Below, one piece after another: positions 25,718 to 34,306 of a stretch of DNA of 64,000 nt; positions within the stretch are counted from its first letter, which is position 1, and the number at the start of each line of letters is the position of its first letter. Both the position numbers and the translations under genes were made by a program. Under the pieces are notes generated by a model. The model was not told the origin of the DNA, did not search any database, and saw only the letters and a program-made list of their open reading frames with translations. This stretch comes from Aquibacillus halophilus. Lineage in GTDB: Bacteria > Bacillota > Bacilli > Bacillales > Amphibacillaceae. The DNA lies in the NCBI RefSeq assembly GCF_009649745.1, contig NZ_WJNG01000006.1, forward strand, positions 62,001 through 126,000, written 5' to 3'.

Positions 25718-26818
25718 GTGACTGAAAACTCAATTAATTACTTTTGTGGTGGAAATACAGCAAAGGGATTTTATGGTTTATATGAGTCGAACATGGAAGG
25801 CTTAGAAACGGTCTATATCTTAAAGGGTGGGCCTGGAAATGGGAAGTCAACTCTGATCAAAAAGCTTGCTGATGTATGGGGGGATAAGGGCTATCATTTG
25901 GAACTTATCCATTGCGCTTCGGATAATGATACCCTGGACGGTCTAATTATTCCAGAGCTATTGTTTGGAATTTTCGATGGTACAGCACCACATGTATTAG
26001 AACCAACTGCCCCTGGTGCCGTCGAGCAGTATGTGAATCTAGGAACTGCTTGGGATTTGTCTAAGTTAAAAATTAAACAACAAGAAATAATAGATTTCCA
26101 ACAAACTATTGGAACAGTTAACCGAACAGCCTATGAATCATTTACAGATGGTTTGCGAATACATGATGATCTAGAAGAAATTTATATAAGTGAGATGAAT
26201 TTTGATAAAGCCAATGCCGTCGCAAACGATTTAATTGACAAAATATTTGTTGGTAAGCAAAGTCAAGCAGATAATTCAAAAACCCGACATCGTTTTTTTG
26301 GAGCTTCTACCCCAGCTGGAGTCATTGATTTTATACCTAACATCACTGCAGATTTATCTAAACGCTATTTTATAAAAGGACGTGCGGGTACTGGGAAATC
26401 AACATTACTTAAAAAGGTAGCGGCCGCAGCAGAAGAGCGCGGTTTTGATGTAGAGATGTATCATTGTGGTTTTGATCCAGAAAGCATCGACATGGTAGTT
26501 GTTCGGGAACTAAAAGTATGTGTATTTGATAGTACAGATCCACATGAATATTTCCCGAGTAGGCATGGAGATGAGATTGTAGATCTATACGAAAAAACAG
26601 TCACACCTGGTACGGATGAGAAGTATGAAGCAGAGATTACTGACGTCACCAAACGGTATAAAAAACGAATGAAAGATGGCATTTTATATTTAGAGGAAGC
26701 GAAGGTTCTTCATGATCAGTTGGAAAAAATTTATGTCGATGCGGTTGATTTTTCAGTTATAGATGGGATATTTGAGGATATCAACAAAGCCGTTGAGCAT
26801 CAAGAAAAGAAGGTTTAG
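25718..26818 (+). CDS. PRK06851-like ATPase with two P-loops
   Basis: A 366-residue cytosolic protein made of two related nucleotide-binding halves. Walker A motifs are GGPGNGKST (37-45) and GRAGTGKST (221-229); each half continues with a matching block (LELIHCASDNDTLDG and VEMYHCGFDPESIDM, then FDGTAPH and FDSTDPH). This is the PRK06851 type, common in Bacillaceae; no cellular role is known to me. GTG start with RBS AAAGGAGTG. Own terminator follows, so it is a single-gene unit. Confidence 0.8.
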   Translation: MTENSINYFCGGNTAKGFYGLYESNMEGLETVYILKGGPGNGKSTLIKKLADVWGDKGYHLELIHCASDNDTLDGLIIPELLFGIFDGTAPHVLEPTAPGAVEQYVNLGTAWDLSKLKIKQQEIIDFQQTIGTVNRTAYESFTDGLRIHDDLEEIYISEMNFDKANAVANDLIDKIFVGKQSQADNSKTRHRFFGASTPAGVIDFIPNITADLSKRYFIKGRAGTGKSTLLKKVAAAAEERGFDVEMYHCGFDPESIDMVVVRELKVCVFDSTDPHEYFPSRHGDEIVDLYEKTVTPGTDEKYEAEITDVTKRYKKRMKDGILYLEEAKVLHDQLEKIYVDAVDFSVIDGIFEDINKAVEHQEKKV

Positions 26819-26845
26819 TCCCTTATTAACAAGTTGATTATTATA

Positions 26846-26882
26846 AAAGCCGTTACTCATATGCCTGAGTAACGGCTTTTAT
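26846..26882 (+). terminator. Terminator of the two-P-loop ATPase gene
   Basis: AAAAGCCGTTACTCA/TGAGTAACGGCTTTT perfect hairpin. Confidence 0.88.
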
Positions 26883-26963
26883 ATTTGGCGCTGAACGTTA
26901 GTAAATTCAGATTAACTTCGATACAATCAAAAGTAGAAATACATATCGATAGGGGATTATAAA

Positions 26964-28247
26964 ATGAATGATACTAACATTTATTCGCTTGAATATGCAA
27001 AAACATTGGATAAACAAGACGAGTTACATGCTTATCGAGATGAGTTTTATACAAAAGAAGGTGTCATCTATTTTGATGGAAACTCACTTGGATTGCTGTC
27101 AAAGAGAGCAGAAAAATCAGTTAAGATGGTGATGAATGCTTGGAAAGACAATGCTATTGAGGCTTGGACACAGACGGACAATCCTTGGTATTACTTATCA
27201 GAATCTCTAGGAGAGAAGATGGCACCACTCGTTGGAGCAAATGCTAAGGAAGTGGTGGTTACCGGTTCAACTACTGTAAATTTGCATCAATTAGTAGCGA
27301 CCTTTTATAAGCCACAAGAATCTAGAACTAAGATTCTAGCGGATGAATTAAACTTTCCTTCTGATATATATGCATTAAAAAGTCAGCTACAACTAAAGGG
27401 ATATTCTGCAAATGATCATCTCATTCAAGTGAAAAGTAGGGACGGGCATACAATAAATGAAGAGGATATCATTGCTGCGATGACAGATGAGATTGCAATC
27501 ATTGTCCTGCCGAGTGTTTTGTATCGAAGTGGACAGATTTTGGATATGGAGAGGTTGACAGATGCCGCTCATAAACATGGGATCATTATTGGCTTTGACT
27601 TATGTCATTCAATTGGTGCAATTCCCCACAAGCTCGATGAATGGGGTGTTGATTTTGCATTTTGGTGTAATTATAAGCATTTAAATGCAGGACCTGGTAG
27701 TCTGGGTGGGCTTTATGTTAATGAAAAACATTTTGGTGAAAATCCTGGCCTTGCTGGTTGGTTTAGTTCAGACAAGGAAAAACAATTCGATATGAAGCAT
27801 GAATTGATACCAGCGACAGATGCTGGTGCATTTCAAATTGGTACACCACACGTGTTAAGTGCAGCACCATTAATTGGTTCCCTTGAGATGTTCCGAGAAG
27901 CTGGAATAGAAAGGATTAGAACGAAATCCTTAAAGCTTACCGATTATTTATTGAATTTAATTAGTAAAGAATTACAGGGTTACGGATTTGTCGTTGGAAC
28001 TCCTTTGTCAGAAGAGCAACGAGGGGCGCATGTTTTCATCGAACACGAAGAAGCAGCAAGAATCTGTAAGGCATTAAAAGCAGATGGAGTTATCCCGGAT
28101 TTTCGTGCACCAAATGGAATTAGGTTAGCTCCAGTAGCTCTATATAATAGCTTCGAGGAAATTTTTATTACAATAACAAAATTAAAGAAGATTATGGATG
28201 ACAAAAGATATAAAAACTATTCCAATAATCGAGGAGTTGTGGCTTAG
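26964..28247 (+). CDS. kynU: Kynureninase
   Basis: A 427-residue PLP enzyme splitting kynurenine into anthranilate and alanine. The PLP Lys is Lys238 in [32 protein letters not shown] near the N-terminus and [18 protein letters not shown] with its PLP-binding Asp are family hallmarks. RBS AGGGGA. The formamidase gene begins 1 base after the stop, forming a tryptophan-degradation operon. Tryptophan 2,3-dioxygenase (kynA), the first step, is not adjacent. Confidence 0.93.
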   Translation: MNDTNIYSLEYAKTLDKQDELHAYRDEFYTKEGVIYFDGNSLGLLSKRAEKSVKMVMNAWKDNAIEAWTQTDNPWYYLSESLGEKMAPLVGANAKEVVVTGSTTVNLHQLVATFYKPQESRTKILADELNFPSDIYALKSQLQLKGYSANDHLIQVKSRDGHTINEEDIIAAMTDEIAIIVLPSVLYRSGQILDMERLTDAAHKHGIIIGFDLCHSIGAIPHKLDEWGVDFAFWCNYKHLNAGPGSLGGLYVNEKHFGENPGLAGWFSSDKEKQFDMKHELIPATDAGAFQIGTPHVLSAAPLIGSLEMFREAGIERIRTKSLKLTDYLLNLISKELQGYGFVVGTPLSEEQRGAHVFIEHEEAARICKALKADGVIPDFRAPNGIRLAPVALYNSFEEIFITITKLKKIMDDKRYKNYSNNRGVVA

Positions 28248-28248
28248 C

Positions 28249-28881
28249 ATGAATAATAATAAATGGATAGATATTTCTCAACCGTTAACCAATTCGATTG
28301 CCCATTGGCCAGAGGATACACCTTTTACCAATCAACTGACATATTCTAAGGAACAAACGGGCTCTGTTAATATTGGACAAATGACAACAAGCCTCCATAT
28401 AGGAACACATGTCGATGCTCCGTATCACTTTGATAACAAAGGCAAGAAAATAATAGATATGGATGTTAATTATTATATTGGCCGAGCAAAGGTAATCGAT
28501 GTATCAGATGTGGATGTTATTGATGGTCGTGTTTTGGAGGATTTTTCGTTAGATGGGGTTGAACGCCTATTACTAAAGACCTCATTAAAAAGTAGGCCCG
28601 AACTATTTCCTGAAAAAATAACTAAGTTAGAACCAGAAATAGTGCCAATTTTAGTTGAAAAAGGAGTAAAGCTACTTGGAGTTAACATGCCTTCTGTCGA
28701 TCCAATTGATAGTAAGGATTTGTTGTGCCATCATGCACTACATCAGCATGGTATTTATATTTTGGAAAATCTTGTGCTGGATGATGTTCCTGAAGGAGAC
28801 TATAATCTGATTGCTTTGCCACTTGCAATTGCAGAGGGTGATGGCAGTCCGGTCAGGGCAGTGATTCAGCCAACAGATTAA
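28249..28881 (+). CDS. kynB: Kynurenine formamidase
   Basis: A 210-residue cyclase-family metal hydrolase that removes formate from N-formylkynurenine. The zinc motif is HIGTHVDAPYH with His50, His54, Asp56 and His60. The start is the ATG at 28249, after GAGGAG inside the end of kynU; upstream in-frame codons overlap kynU and are not used. Together with kynU it supplies anthranilate. No terminator is obvious; a dispersed repeat follows. Confidence 0.9.
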   Translation: MNNNKWIDISQPLTNSIAHWPEDTPFTNQLTYSKEQTGSVNIGQMTTSLHIGTHVDAPYHFDNKGKKIIDMDVNYYIGRAKVIDVSDVDVIDGRVLEDFSLDGVERLLLKTSLKSRPELFPEKITKLEPEIVPILVEKGVKLLGVNMPSVDPIDSKDLLCHHALHQHGIYILENLVLDDVPEGDYNLIALPLAIAEGDGSPVRAVIQPTD

Positions 28882-28967
28882 GGGAGCCAAAACCTTGTAC
28901 TCTTTTCACTAATGTTTGTTTCTTTTAACTCTTCACAGTTGATGTAAATTGCGACGTAATATGGATA

Positions 28968-29141
28968 CTAGTTGGATTTGCGCTCCGGGCAGTCGCTTTC
29001 CGCGGGCAACGCTTCAACTTCCTCGGAAGAAAACCGCTTCCTGCGGGATTTTCAGCCGTCGCTTTTCCCGCAGGAGTCGACTGCCCTACGCTCCAATCAT
29101 CATCTTAATACAACAATAATGAAAAAAGACGGATATAGCGG
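28968..29141. repeat. Dispersed GC-rich repeat, module 1, copy B
   Basis: Closest to the presumed complete form: GGGCAGTCGCTTTCCGCGGG at the left and CCCGCAGGAGTCGACTGCCC at the right form a 20-base imperfect inverted repeat. Homologous to 19463-19665 and 47883-48055. Confidence 0.8.
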
Positions 29142-29164
29142 AAAATTCATCCTTCGATAATCAG

Positions 29165-29460
29165 AACACTATTACCAGTGTAGCAGAATACGTACGCTCC
29201 TTGAAAATCAAGTTCAATTTTCTTTGTGAGTGTTGATTCAGGAAGTTAATTCTAGTCCTGTGTAATCTTCAAGGTTACTTGTTTTAATGTAGTAATCTAA
29301 CAACGAAACGATCCCAACGGAGGGAATACACGGAGACTCCTGCGGGATGGAAAGGCATAGATGAGACCCCACAGTGCGCAGCACGAGGAGGCTCAACAGC
29401 CGCCCGCGGAAAGCGTAGTGTATTTCCGAAGTGGTGTAAGTTACGCCACAGTTTATAGAT
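29165..29460. repeat. Dispersed repeat, module 2, copy B plus a Bacillaceae-type element
   Basis: 29165-29215 is a short relative of module 2 (AGCAGAATACGTACGCTCC). At 29318-29440 is the form common in Bacillaceae genomes: GGAGACTCCTGCGGGA, GAGACCCCACAGTGCGCAGC, ACGAGGAGGCTCA and CCGCGGAAAGCG. It is non-coding. Confidence 0.7.
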
Positions 29461-29553
29461 ATTCTGTCTTAAACAACAATCTTTTAGAGAGCAGCTTTAA
29501 GAAACTCATTTTTAAAAAGTCCTAATCTACTCGAATTAAAGTCACACCCTCCC

Positions 29554-29595
29554 TGTGATTTAGCTCACGTTACTTAAAGGTAACAAGCAGTATAG
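29554..29595 (+). promoter_or_regulatory. FNR/CRP-like box and -10 of scdA
   Basis: TGTGA-TTTAGC-TCACG (29554-29569) matches the TGTGA-N6-TCACA pattern of FNR/CRP sites. TATAGT at 29590-29595 is a fair -10; the box centre would sit about 41 bases before the start of transcription, the activator position of Bacillus Fnr. Confidence 0.55.
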
Positions 29596-29624
29596 TTAAA
29601 TTACAACTTAAGGAGGTATTTTAA

Positions 29625-30320
29625 ATGACTACATTTACAATAAATGATACACCGGCGGATATTGTTAAAGTTTTCCCGAAATCTAGTGATTTGTTTAAGA
29701 AGAATAGGATTGATTTTTGCTGTGGTGGAGATAAGCCACTCGCTGAAGTGTTTGCTAAGAAGAATATGAACGAAGGTGCGATTTTAGGTGAATTAAATGC
29801 CTCTTATCTGGATTGGAAAAGTAAGGGTAACGTGGAAACTGACTGGGACCAAATTTCAAATTCAGAATTGGTTGATCACGTTGTTCATACACATCATGCG
29901 TACTTAACTGAAGAATTGCCAGCACTAGGTCAATTTGTAACAAAGATTTATCGTGTTCATGGTGGGAGTCACCCGCATTTGGTCAATCTGCATAAGCTTT
30001 ACAATACGTTTAAAATGGAATTGGAATCACACATGGTTAAAGAAGAACAAGATTTATTTCCATTAATTAAAAAATATGATGTGGATCCAAGTCCAGAACT
30101 GTTAGAAAAAATCCGGACTGTAAATACCGCTATGGAAGAAGAGCATGATACAGCTGGAGATCTTCTAAAACAAATGCATGACATAACAAATGGATTTGAA
30201 CCTCCAGTTGATGCGTGTAACTCATACCGCATTACCTATGCTAGGTTAGCTGAACTAGAAGGAGATACATTCCAACATATTCACTTAGAAAATAACATTT
30301 TATTTAAAAAATTGGCTTAA
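29625..30320 (+). CDS. scdA: Iron-sulfur cluster repair di-iron protein (ScdA/YtfE/RIC)
   Basis: A 231-residue RIC protein that repairs Fe-S clusters damaged by nitric oxide or oxidants. The ScdA_N domain ends in IDFCCGGDKPL (Cys32, Cys33), followed by a hemerythrin-like four-helix domain with His ligands in VDHVVHTHHAYL, HGGSHPHLVNLH, SHMVKEEQDLFP and EEEHDTAGD. RBS AAGGAGG. The FNR-like box upstream suggests induction under low oxygen. Own terminator, single-gene unit. Confidence 0.93.
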   Translation: MTTFTINDTPADIVKVFPKSSDLFKKNRIDFCCGGDKPLAEVFAKKNMNEGAILGELNASYLDWKSKGNVETDWDQISNSELVDHVVHTHHAYLTEELPALGQFVTKIYRVHGGSHPHLVNLHKLYNTFKMELESHMVKEEQDLFPLIKKYDVDPSPELLEKIRTVNTAMEEEHDTAGDLLKQMHDITNGFEPPVDACNSYRITYARLAELEGDTFQHIHLENNILFKKLA

Positions 30321-30351
30321 TATACCTAAAGGGAAATAGTTTATAGCTGAG

Positions 30352-30388
30352 AAACAGGTTACTGATCTATTATCAGTATCCTGTTTTT
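30352..30388 (+). terminator. Terminator of scdA
   Basis: AACAGG.TACTGAT/ATCAGTA.CCTGTT stem followed by TTTT. Confidence 0.8.
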
Positions 30389-30826
30389 GGCTGTCAGGAA
30401 AAGATTATAGAATGTTAAATCCAAAAGAAGTAATATTTTGAAACCATCTAATTCAGTCCAAAACACTAGATGATCTCATTCTTAGGATGTATGACAATTA
30501 TCCGATTAATTGATATAAATAGTATATATAAAAAAACGTATGATTTTTCAGGATGACCTCCCCAGGTTAACTAACTGAAATCTTGTGCGTTATTTTATTT
30601 TAAATGTTTTTTAGTTATGAACGCCTATTAGCAACTATTTTAAAATACATAGCCTAGGCATACATATGATATAATAGTAGTGTACATAATGATTCAAAAT
30701 CACACGTTAACGAATACCGTATTCAATAGCCTTTGGTCGTAAGATGCCCATTGAATGAGGATTTCTATTTTTAGTCATGATAAAATGATCGCGCTTTCAA
30801 CTACTATGAAATGGAAGGATTTAAGG
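30389..30826. other. Upstream region of the LacI-type regulator
   Basis: No gene seen. TATAAT lies at 30670-30675. An inverted repeat GAATA-CCG-TATTC lies at 30712-30724 downstream of it, a candidate auto-operator. Confidence 0.35.
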
Positions 30827-31828
30827 ATGAGTCTTACTATACAGGATATTGCGAATATGGCAGGTGTTTCTCGGGCTACAGTGTCAAAAATAATAAATAA
30901 TTATGCAGGTGTAAACGAAAATACCAAAAAGAAAGTGATGGCTATTATAAATGAGACTGGCTATTCACCCACATTTTCTGCTAAATCATTAGCGACAAAG
31001 AAATCAAACTTAATTGGGGTGATTTATGCTGGAAAAATAAACGTAGATTTTACCCACCCGTTTTTCAATCAAGTAGTTTCTTCTTTTAAGAAGGCCGTTG
31101 GATTGTTAGGTTATGACATTTTATTTTTCTCTAACGAGCAGTTCAAACAAGATGACGGTAGTTATTTAGCTAGATGCCGGCATTTCCATGTCGATGGTTG
31201 TTTGATTATCGCTGGTGATGATATAGAAGATACAATTGATGAACTAGTTCAAAGTGAGATCCCTTGTGTTGGTGTTGATATAGAATTAAAAGGTCCTAAA
31301 TCTAGTTTCGTAACAACGGATAATAAAAAACTTTCTGCTAGAGTTATAGAGCACTTTTATATGAATGATCTTACCGATATTGCCTATATTGGTGGTGAAC
31401 AAGACTCTTTTGTAGCAACCACTCGAAAGCAAGGTTTCCTTGAGGCAATGACTGACCACTCCCTTCCTATAGTAGAGGATTGGATTCAGGAGGGTGACTT
31501 TTTTGATGAAAGTGGCTATCAAGCAATGAAACAAATCTTAAAACAGAAGCCTTATCCACGTGCAGTCTACGCCACTTCCGATTTAATGGCTCTTGGAGCA
31601 TTGCGTGCGATCCTGGAACATGGGTTGTCGGTACCTAAGGATATTAGATTAGTAGGTTGCGATGATATAGAGGCTTGCCGTTATAGTATGCCGAGACTTT
31701 CTACTGTTAAACAGGATAAGGAAATGATAGGTAAGTTAGCTGCAAAAATGCTTCAAGCTTTAATTGACAGCGATAAGGAAGTTGAACCAATCTTGGTAGA
31801 ACCGGAGTTAGTTGTCCGTGAATCTTAG
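30827..31828 (+). CDS. LacI-family transcriptional regulator
   Basis: A 333-residue LacI/GalR repressor. The start is the ATG at 30827, 8 bases after GGAAGG; the frame extends upstream without an RBS. The helix-turn-helix reads LTIQDIANMAGVSRATVSKI followed by the hinge helix SAKSLATKKSNLIGV, then a periplasmic-binding-like ligand domain (about 60-330). It lies alone between scdA and aconitase 2, with a terminator after it. Target sugar unknown; it could be left from the lost GH94 locus at 38.5 kb, but nothing shows this directly. Confidence 0.88.
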   Translation: MSLTIQDIANMAGVSRATVSKIINNYAGVNENTKKKVMAIINETGYSPTFSAKSLATKKSNLIGVIYAGKINVDFTHPFFNQVVSSFKKAVGLLGYDILFFSNEQFKQDDGSYLARCRHFHVDGCLIIAGDDIEDTIDELVQSEIPCVGVDIELKGPKSSFVTTDNKKLSARVIEHFYMNDLTDIAYIGGEQDSFVATTRKQGFLEAMTDHSLPIVEDWIQEGDFFDESGYQAMKQILKQKPYPRAVYATSDLMALGALRAILEHGLSVPKDIRLVGCDDIEACRYSMPRLSTVKQDKEMIGKLAAKMLQALIDSDKEVEPILVEPELVVRES

Positions 31829-31858
31829 ATGAAGTTTCTACATAAGTTCGATTTAAGT

Positions 31859-31891
31859 AAGAGTTAGCTAACCGGCTGACTCTTTTTTGGT
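31859..31891 (+). terminator. Terminator of the LacI-type regulator
   Basis: GAGTTAGC/GCTGACTC stem followed by TTTTTT. Confidence 0.7.
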
Positions 31892-31991
31892 GTGATTGTT
31901 ATTAAAAACAAAACATGTGTGCTTTTTACATAAATTACATCCACAAGAAGAGCTTGGAATACCCTTTTTAAATTTGTTTTCAGTACTTAAC

Positions 31992-32038
31992 TTTGCTTAA
32001 AAAAGCATATTTTTTCATGTTTTAAGCAAAATGATAAT
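31992..32038 (+). promoter_or_regulatory. Inverted repeat and -10 before aconitase 2
   Basis: TTTGCTTAAAA (31992-32002) and TTTTAAGCAAA (32020-32030), perfect 11-bp arms 17 bases apart. GATAAT at 32033-32038 would be the -10, so the repeat covers the -35 zone; likely operator. Confidence 0.45.
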
Positions 32039-32065
32039 AGATAGAAAACTTGAGGAGGTACATAA

Positions 32066-34027
32066 ATGGCTTTGAATGTTACCCAGAAATTAATTAAGGA
32101 CCATCTCATATTCGGTGAGATGAATCCTGGGGAAGAGATAGGGCTTAAAATTGATCAAACATTAACCCAAGATGCGACAGGAACGATGGTTATGCTAGAG
32201 CTAGAGGCAATGGGGTTGGATTATGCTAAAACTGAGGCCTCGGCACAATATGTAGATCATAATCTTATTCAGGTCGATAGTAAGAATCCAGATGATCATT
32301 TATTTTTGCAAAGTGCAACTCGTCGGTTTGGCTTACATTATAGCCGACCTGGTAACGGAGTGAGTCACCCTGTACATATGCAGCGGTTAGCAAAACCAGG
32401 TAAAACATTACTTGGTTCAGATAGTCATACGTGTGCGAATGGTTGTATGGGAATGCTTGCAATGGGCGCAGGTGGTATTGATGTGGCAATGGCTATCGCT
32501 GGAGAACCATTTTACGTGAAGATGCCGAAAGTGTGGGGTATAAAATTAACAGGAGAAATGCCCGATTGGGTAAGCGCGAAGGATGTTATTTTTGAATTGC
32601 TTCGCCGTCATGATGTAAAAGGTGGAGTAGGAAAAGTAATTGAATATTATGGACCTGGATTGAAAAATTTAACTGCCATGGACCGTCATGTAATTGCGAA
32701 TATGGGGGCGGAACTTGGTGCAACGGGTACTGTTTTCCCTTCTGATAAAGAAATTAGACGATTTTTAAAGGAACAGGATAGGGAAGATGACTGGATAGAG
32801 TTGAAGGCCGATCGACGTGCAAAATATGACCTAGAGGAAGAAATTAATCTTTCTGAACTAGAACCCTTAGTTGCTAAACCATCAAGTCCCGGTAATGTTG
32901 TACCAGTAAGAGAAATTGCCGGGGAGCCAATTTACCAATCATATTTAGGATCATCAGCTAATCCGGGTTATCGTGATTTCGCAATAGCCGCTGAGATTGT
33001 AAAAGGAAAACTAATTGCAGATGGGCTTTCATTTGATGTTAATCCTACATCACGTCAGATGTTAACAGACTTGGTTCAGGAAGGACATATAGCTAGTCTC
33101 TTACAATCAGGAGCCCGTTTGCACCAAGCTGGTTGCAACGGATGTATTGGAATGGGACAAGCTCCTGCAACTGGTCGAAACAGTTTACGAACAACACCAC
33201 GGAATTTTCCAGGCCGATCTGGAACGAAAGAAGACAGTGTTTTTTTATGTAGCCCGGAAACAGCCGCAGCTTCCGCCTTAAAAGGGGTTATTACTGATCC
33301 GCGTACACTTGAAATGGATTACCCGAAGATAAAGAAGCCAAGGAAGCCAACGATAGACGTGAATTTACTAGATGAACCTTTATCACCAGAAGATGCCAAA
33401 AAAATTGAATTGTACAAAGGACCAAATATCGCATCGATTCCTGAAATGGACGAGTTACCAGATAACCTTGAGCTTCCAATCTTGCTGAAAATGGGTGATA
33501 ACATTTCAACTGATGAAATTTTGGCAGGTGGTGCTCGTGTACTTCCATACCGAAGTAACTTACCAGAAATCAGCAAATTCACCTTCGAAATCATTGATGA
33601 GCACTACTATGATAAAGGTATGGCTACTCGCGACTTAGGAGGACATGCTGTAGTAGGTGGATTTAATTATGGGCAAGGATCCAGTCGAGAACATGCGGCC
33701 CTTGCACCGAGATATCTAGGTTTAAAGGTTGCTTTAGTAAAAGATTTTGCTCGCATTCATTGGCAAAACCTTGTTAACTTTGGTATCTTACCAGTTACCT
33801 TCATAAATGAAGATGATTACGGAAAATTAGAACAAGGAAATATTCTGGAATTTACCGACTTAAGAAGTAAAATTCAGCAGGGGAATGAATTTACAATAAG
33901 TATTAAAGGAACGGACCAAGAAATTTCTGTTCGTCATGCATTATCCGGTAGGCAAATCGAAATGATGTTAAAAGGCGGTCTGATTAATTGGGTAAAGGAT
34001 CGGACAAAAACTAACGCTTCACTTTAA
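32066..34027 (+). CDS. Aconitate hydratase, short (Aquifex-type) form, copy 2
   Basis: A 653-residue paralogue of the enzyme at 15469-17427: 55 of the first 60 residues are the same, and the Fe-S cysteines are kept at Cys123, Cys357 and Cys360 (same contexts). Codon choice differs throughout, so the duplication is not recent, or one copy came by transfer. RBS GAGGAGGT. The upstream regulatory sequence is unlike that of copy 1, so the two are probably used under different conditions. Substrate as for copy 1. Confidence 0.88.
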   Translation: MALNVTQKLIKDHLIFGEMNPGEEIGLKIDQTLTQDATGTMVMLELEAMGLDYAKTEASAQYVDHNLIQVDSKNPDDHLFLQSATRRFGLHYSRPGNGVSHPVHMQRLAKPGKTLLGSDSHTCANGCMGMLAMGAGGIDVAMAIAGEPFYVKMPKVWGIKLTGEMPDWVSAKDVIFELLRRHDVKGGVGKVIEYYGPGLKNLTAMDRHVIANMGAELGATGTVFPSDKEIRRFLKEQDREDDWIELKADRRAKYDLEEEINLSELEPLVAKPSSPGNVVPVREIAGEPIYQSYLGSSANPGYRDFAIAAEIVKGKLIADGLSFDVNPTSRQMLTDLVQEGHIASLLQSGARLHQAGCNGCIGMGQAPATGRNSLRTTPRNFPGRSGTKEDSVFLCSPETAAASALKGVITDPRTLEMDYPKIKKPRKPTIDVNLLDEPLSPEDAKKIELYKGPNIASIPEMDELPDNLELPILLKMGDNISTDEILAGGARVLPYRSNLPEISKFTFEIIDEHYYDKGMATRDLGGHAVVGGFNYGQGSSREHAALAPRYLGLKVALVKDFARIHWQNLVNFGILPVTFINEDDYGKLEQGNILEFTDLRSKIQQGNEFTISIKGTDQEISVRHALSGRQIEMMLKGGLINWVKDRTKTNASL

Positions 34028-34085
34028 TAGGAATTGGAATAGAAGCCCAGTTGTACTAGGAATTTAGTATAAAGGAGAAATTCAA

Positions 34086-34262
34086 ATGGTTGATCGAAAT
34101 AATGTTTGCAAAGCATGTGAGGGGACAGGAATGTTAGCTGATGACGAGGAATGGCAATATAGATGTACAGTTTGCAAAGGGGATGGCCACTTTTTCCCTG
34201 GAGACACCCCTGAGCCATCCAGTCTAATTAACGTAGATGAAAACAATCGCTTATTAGACTAA
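34086..34262 (+). CDS. Small protein with two CxxCxGxG motifs (58 aa)
   Basis: A 58-residue protein with VCKACEGTG and CTVCKGDG, a half DnaJ-type zinc site, and a hydrophilic tail ending NNRLLD. ATG with AAAGGAG 7 bases upstream. It begins 58 bases after aconitase 2 and ends before a terminator, so it may be the second gene of that operon. The motif spacing is like the small zinc proteins at 8005-8202 and 54123-54320. Function unknown. Confidence 0.7.
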   Translation: MVDRNNVCKACEGTGMLADDEEWQYRCTVCKGDGHFFPGDTPEPSSLINVDENNRLLD

Positions 34263-34273
34263 ACAAAAAAAGA

Positions 34274-34302
34274 GGGCCTTAACAGTGAAGTTAAGGCCTT
34301 TC
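34274..34302. terminator. Bidirectional terminator
   Basis: GGCCTTAAC-AGTGAA-GTTAAGGCC with A/T-rich flanks, between the small zinc protein and the convergent surface protein gene. Confidence 0.85.
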
Positions 34303-34306
34303 TTAA

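Noticed and set aside
28972-29160. 62-codon ORF resembling the one at 19458
   Set aside because: Same repeat element; similarity is DNA-level repeat homology, not a protein family.
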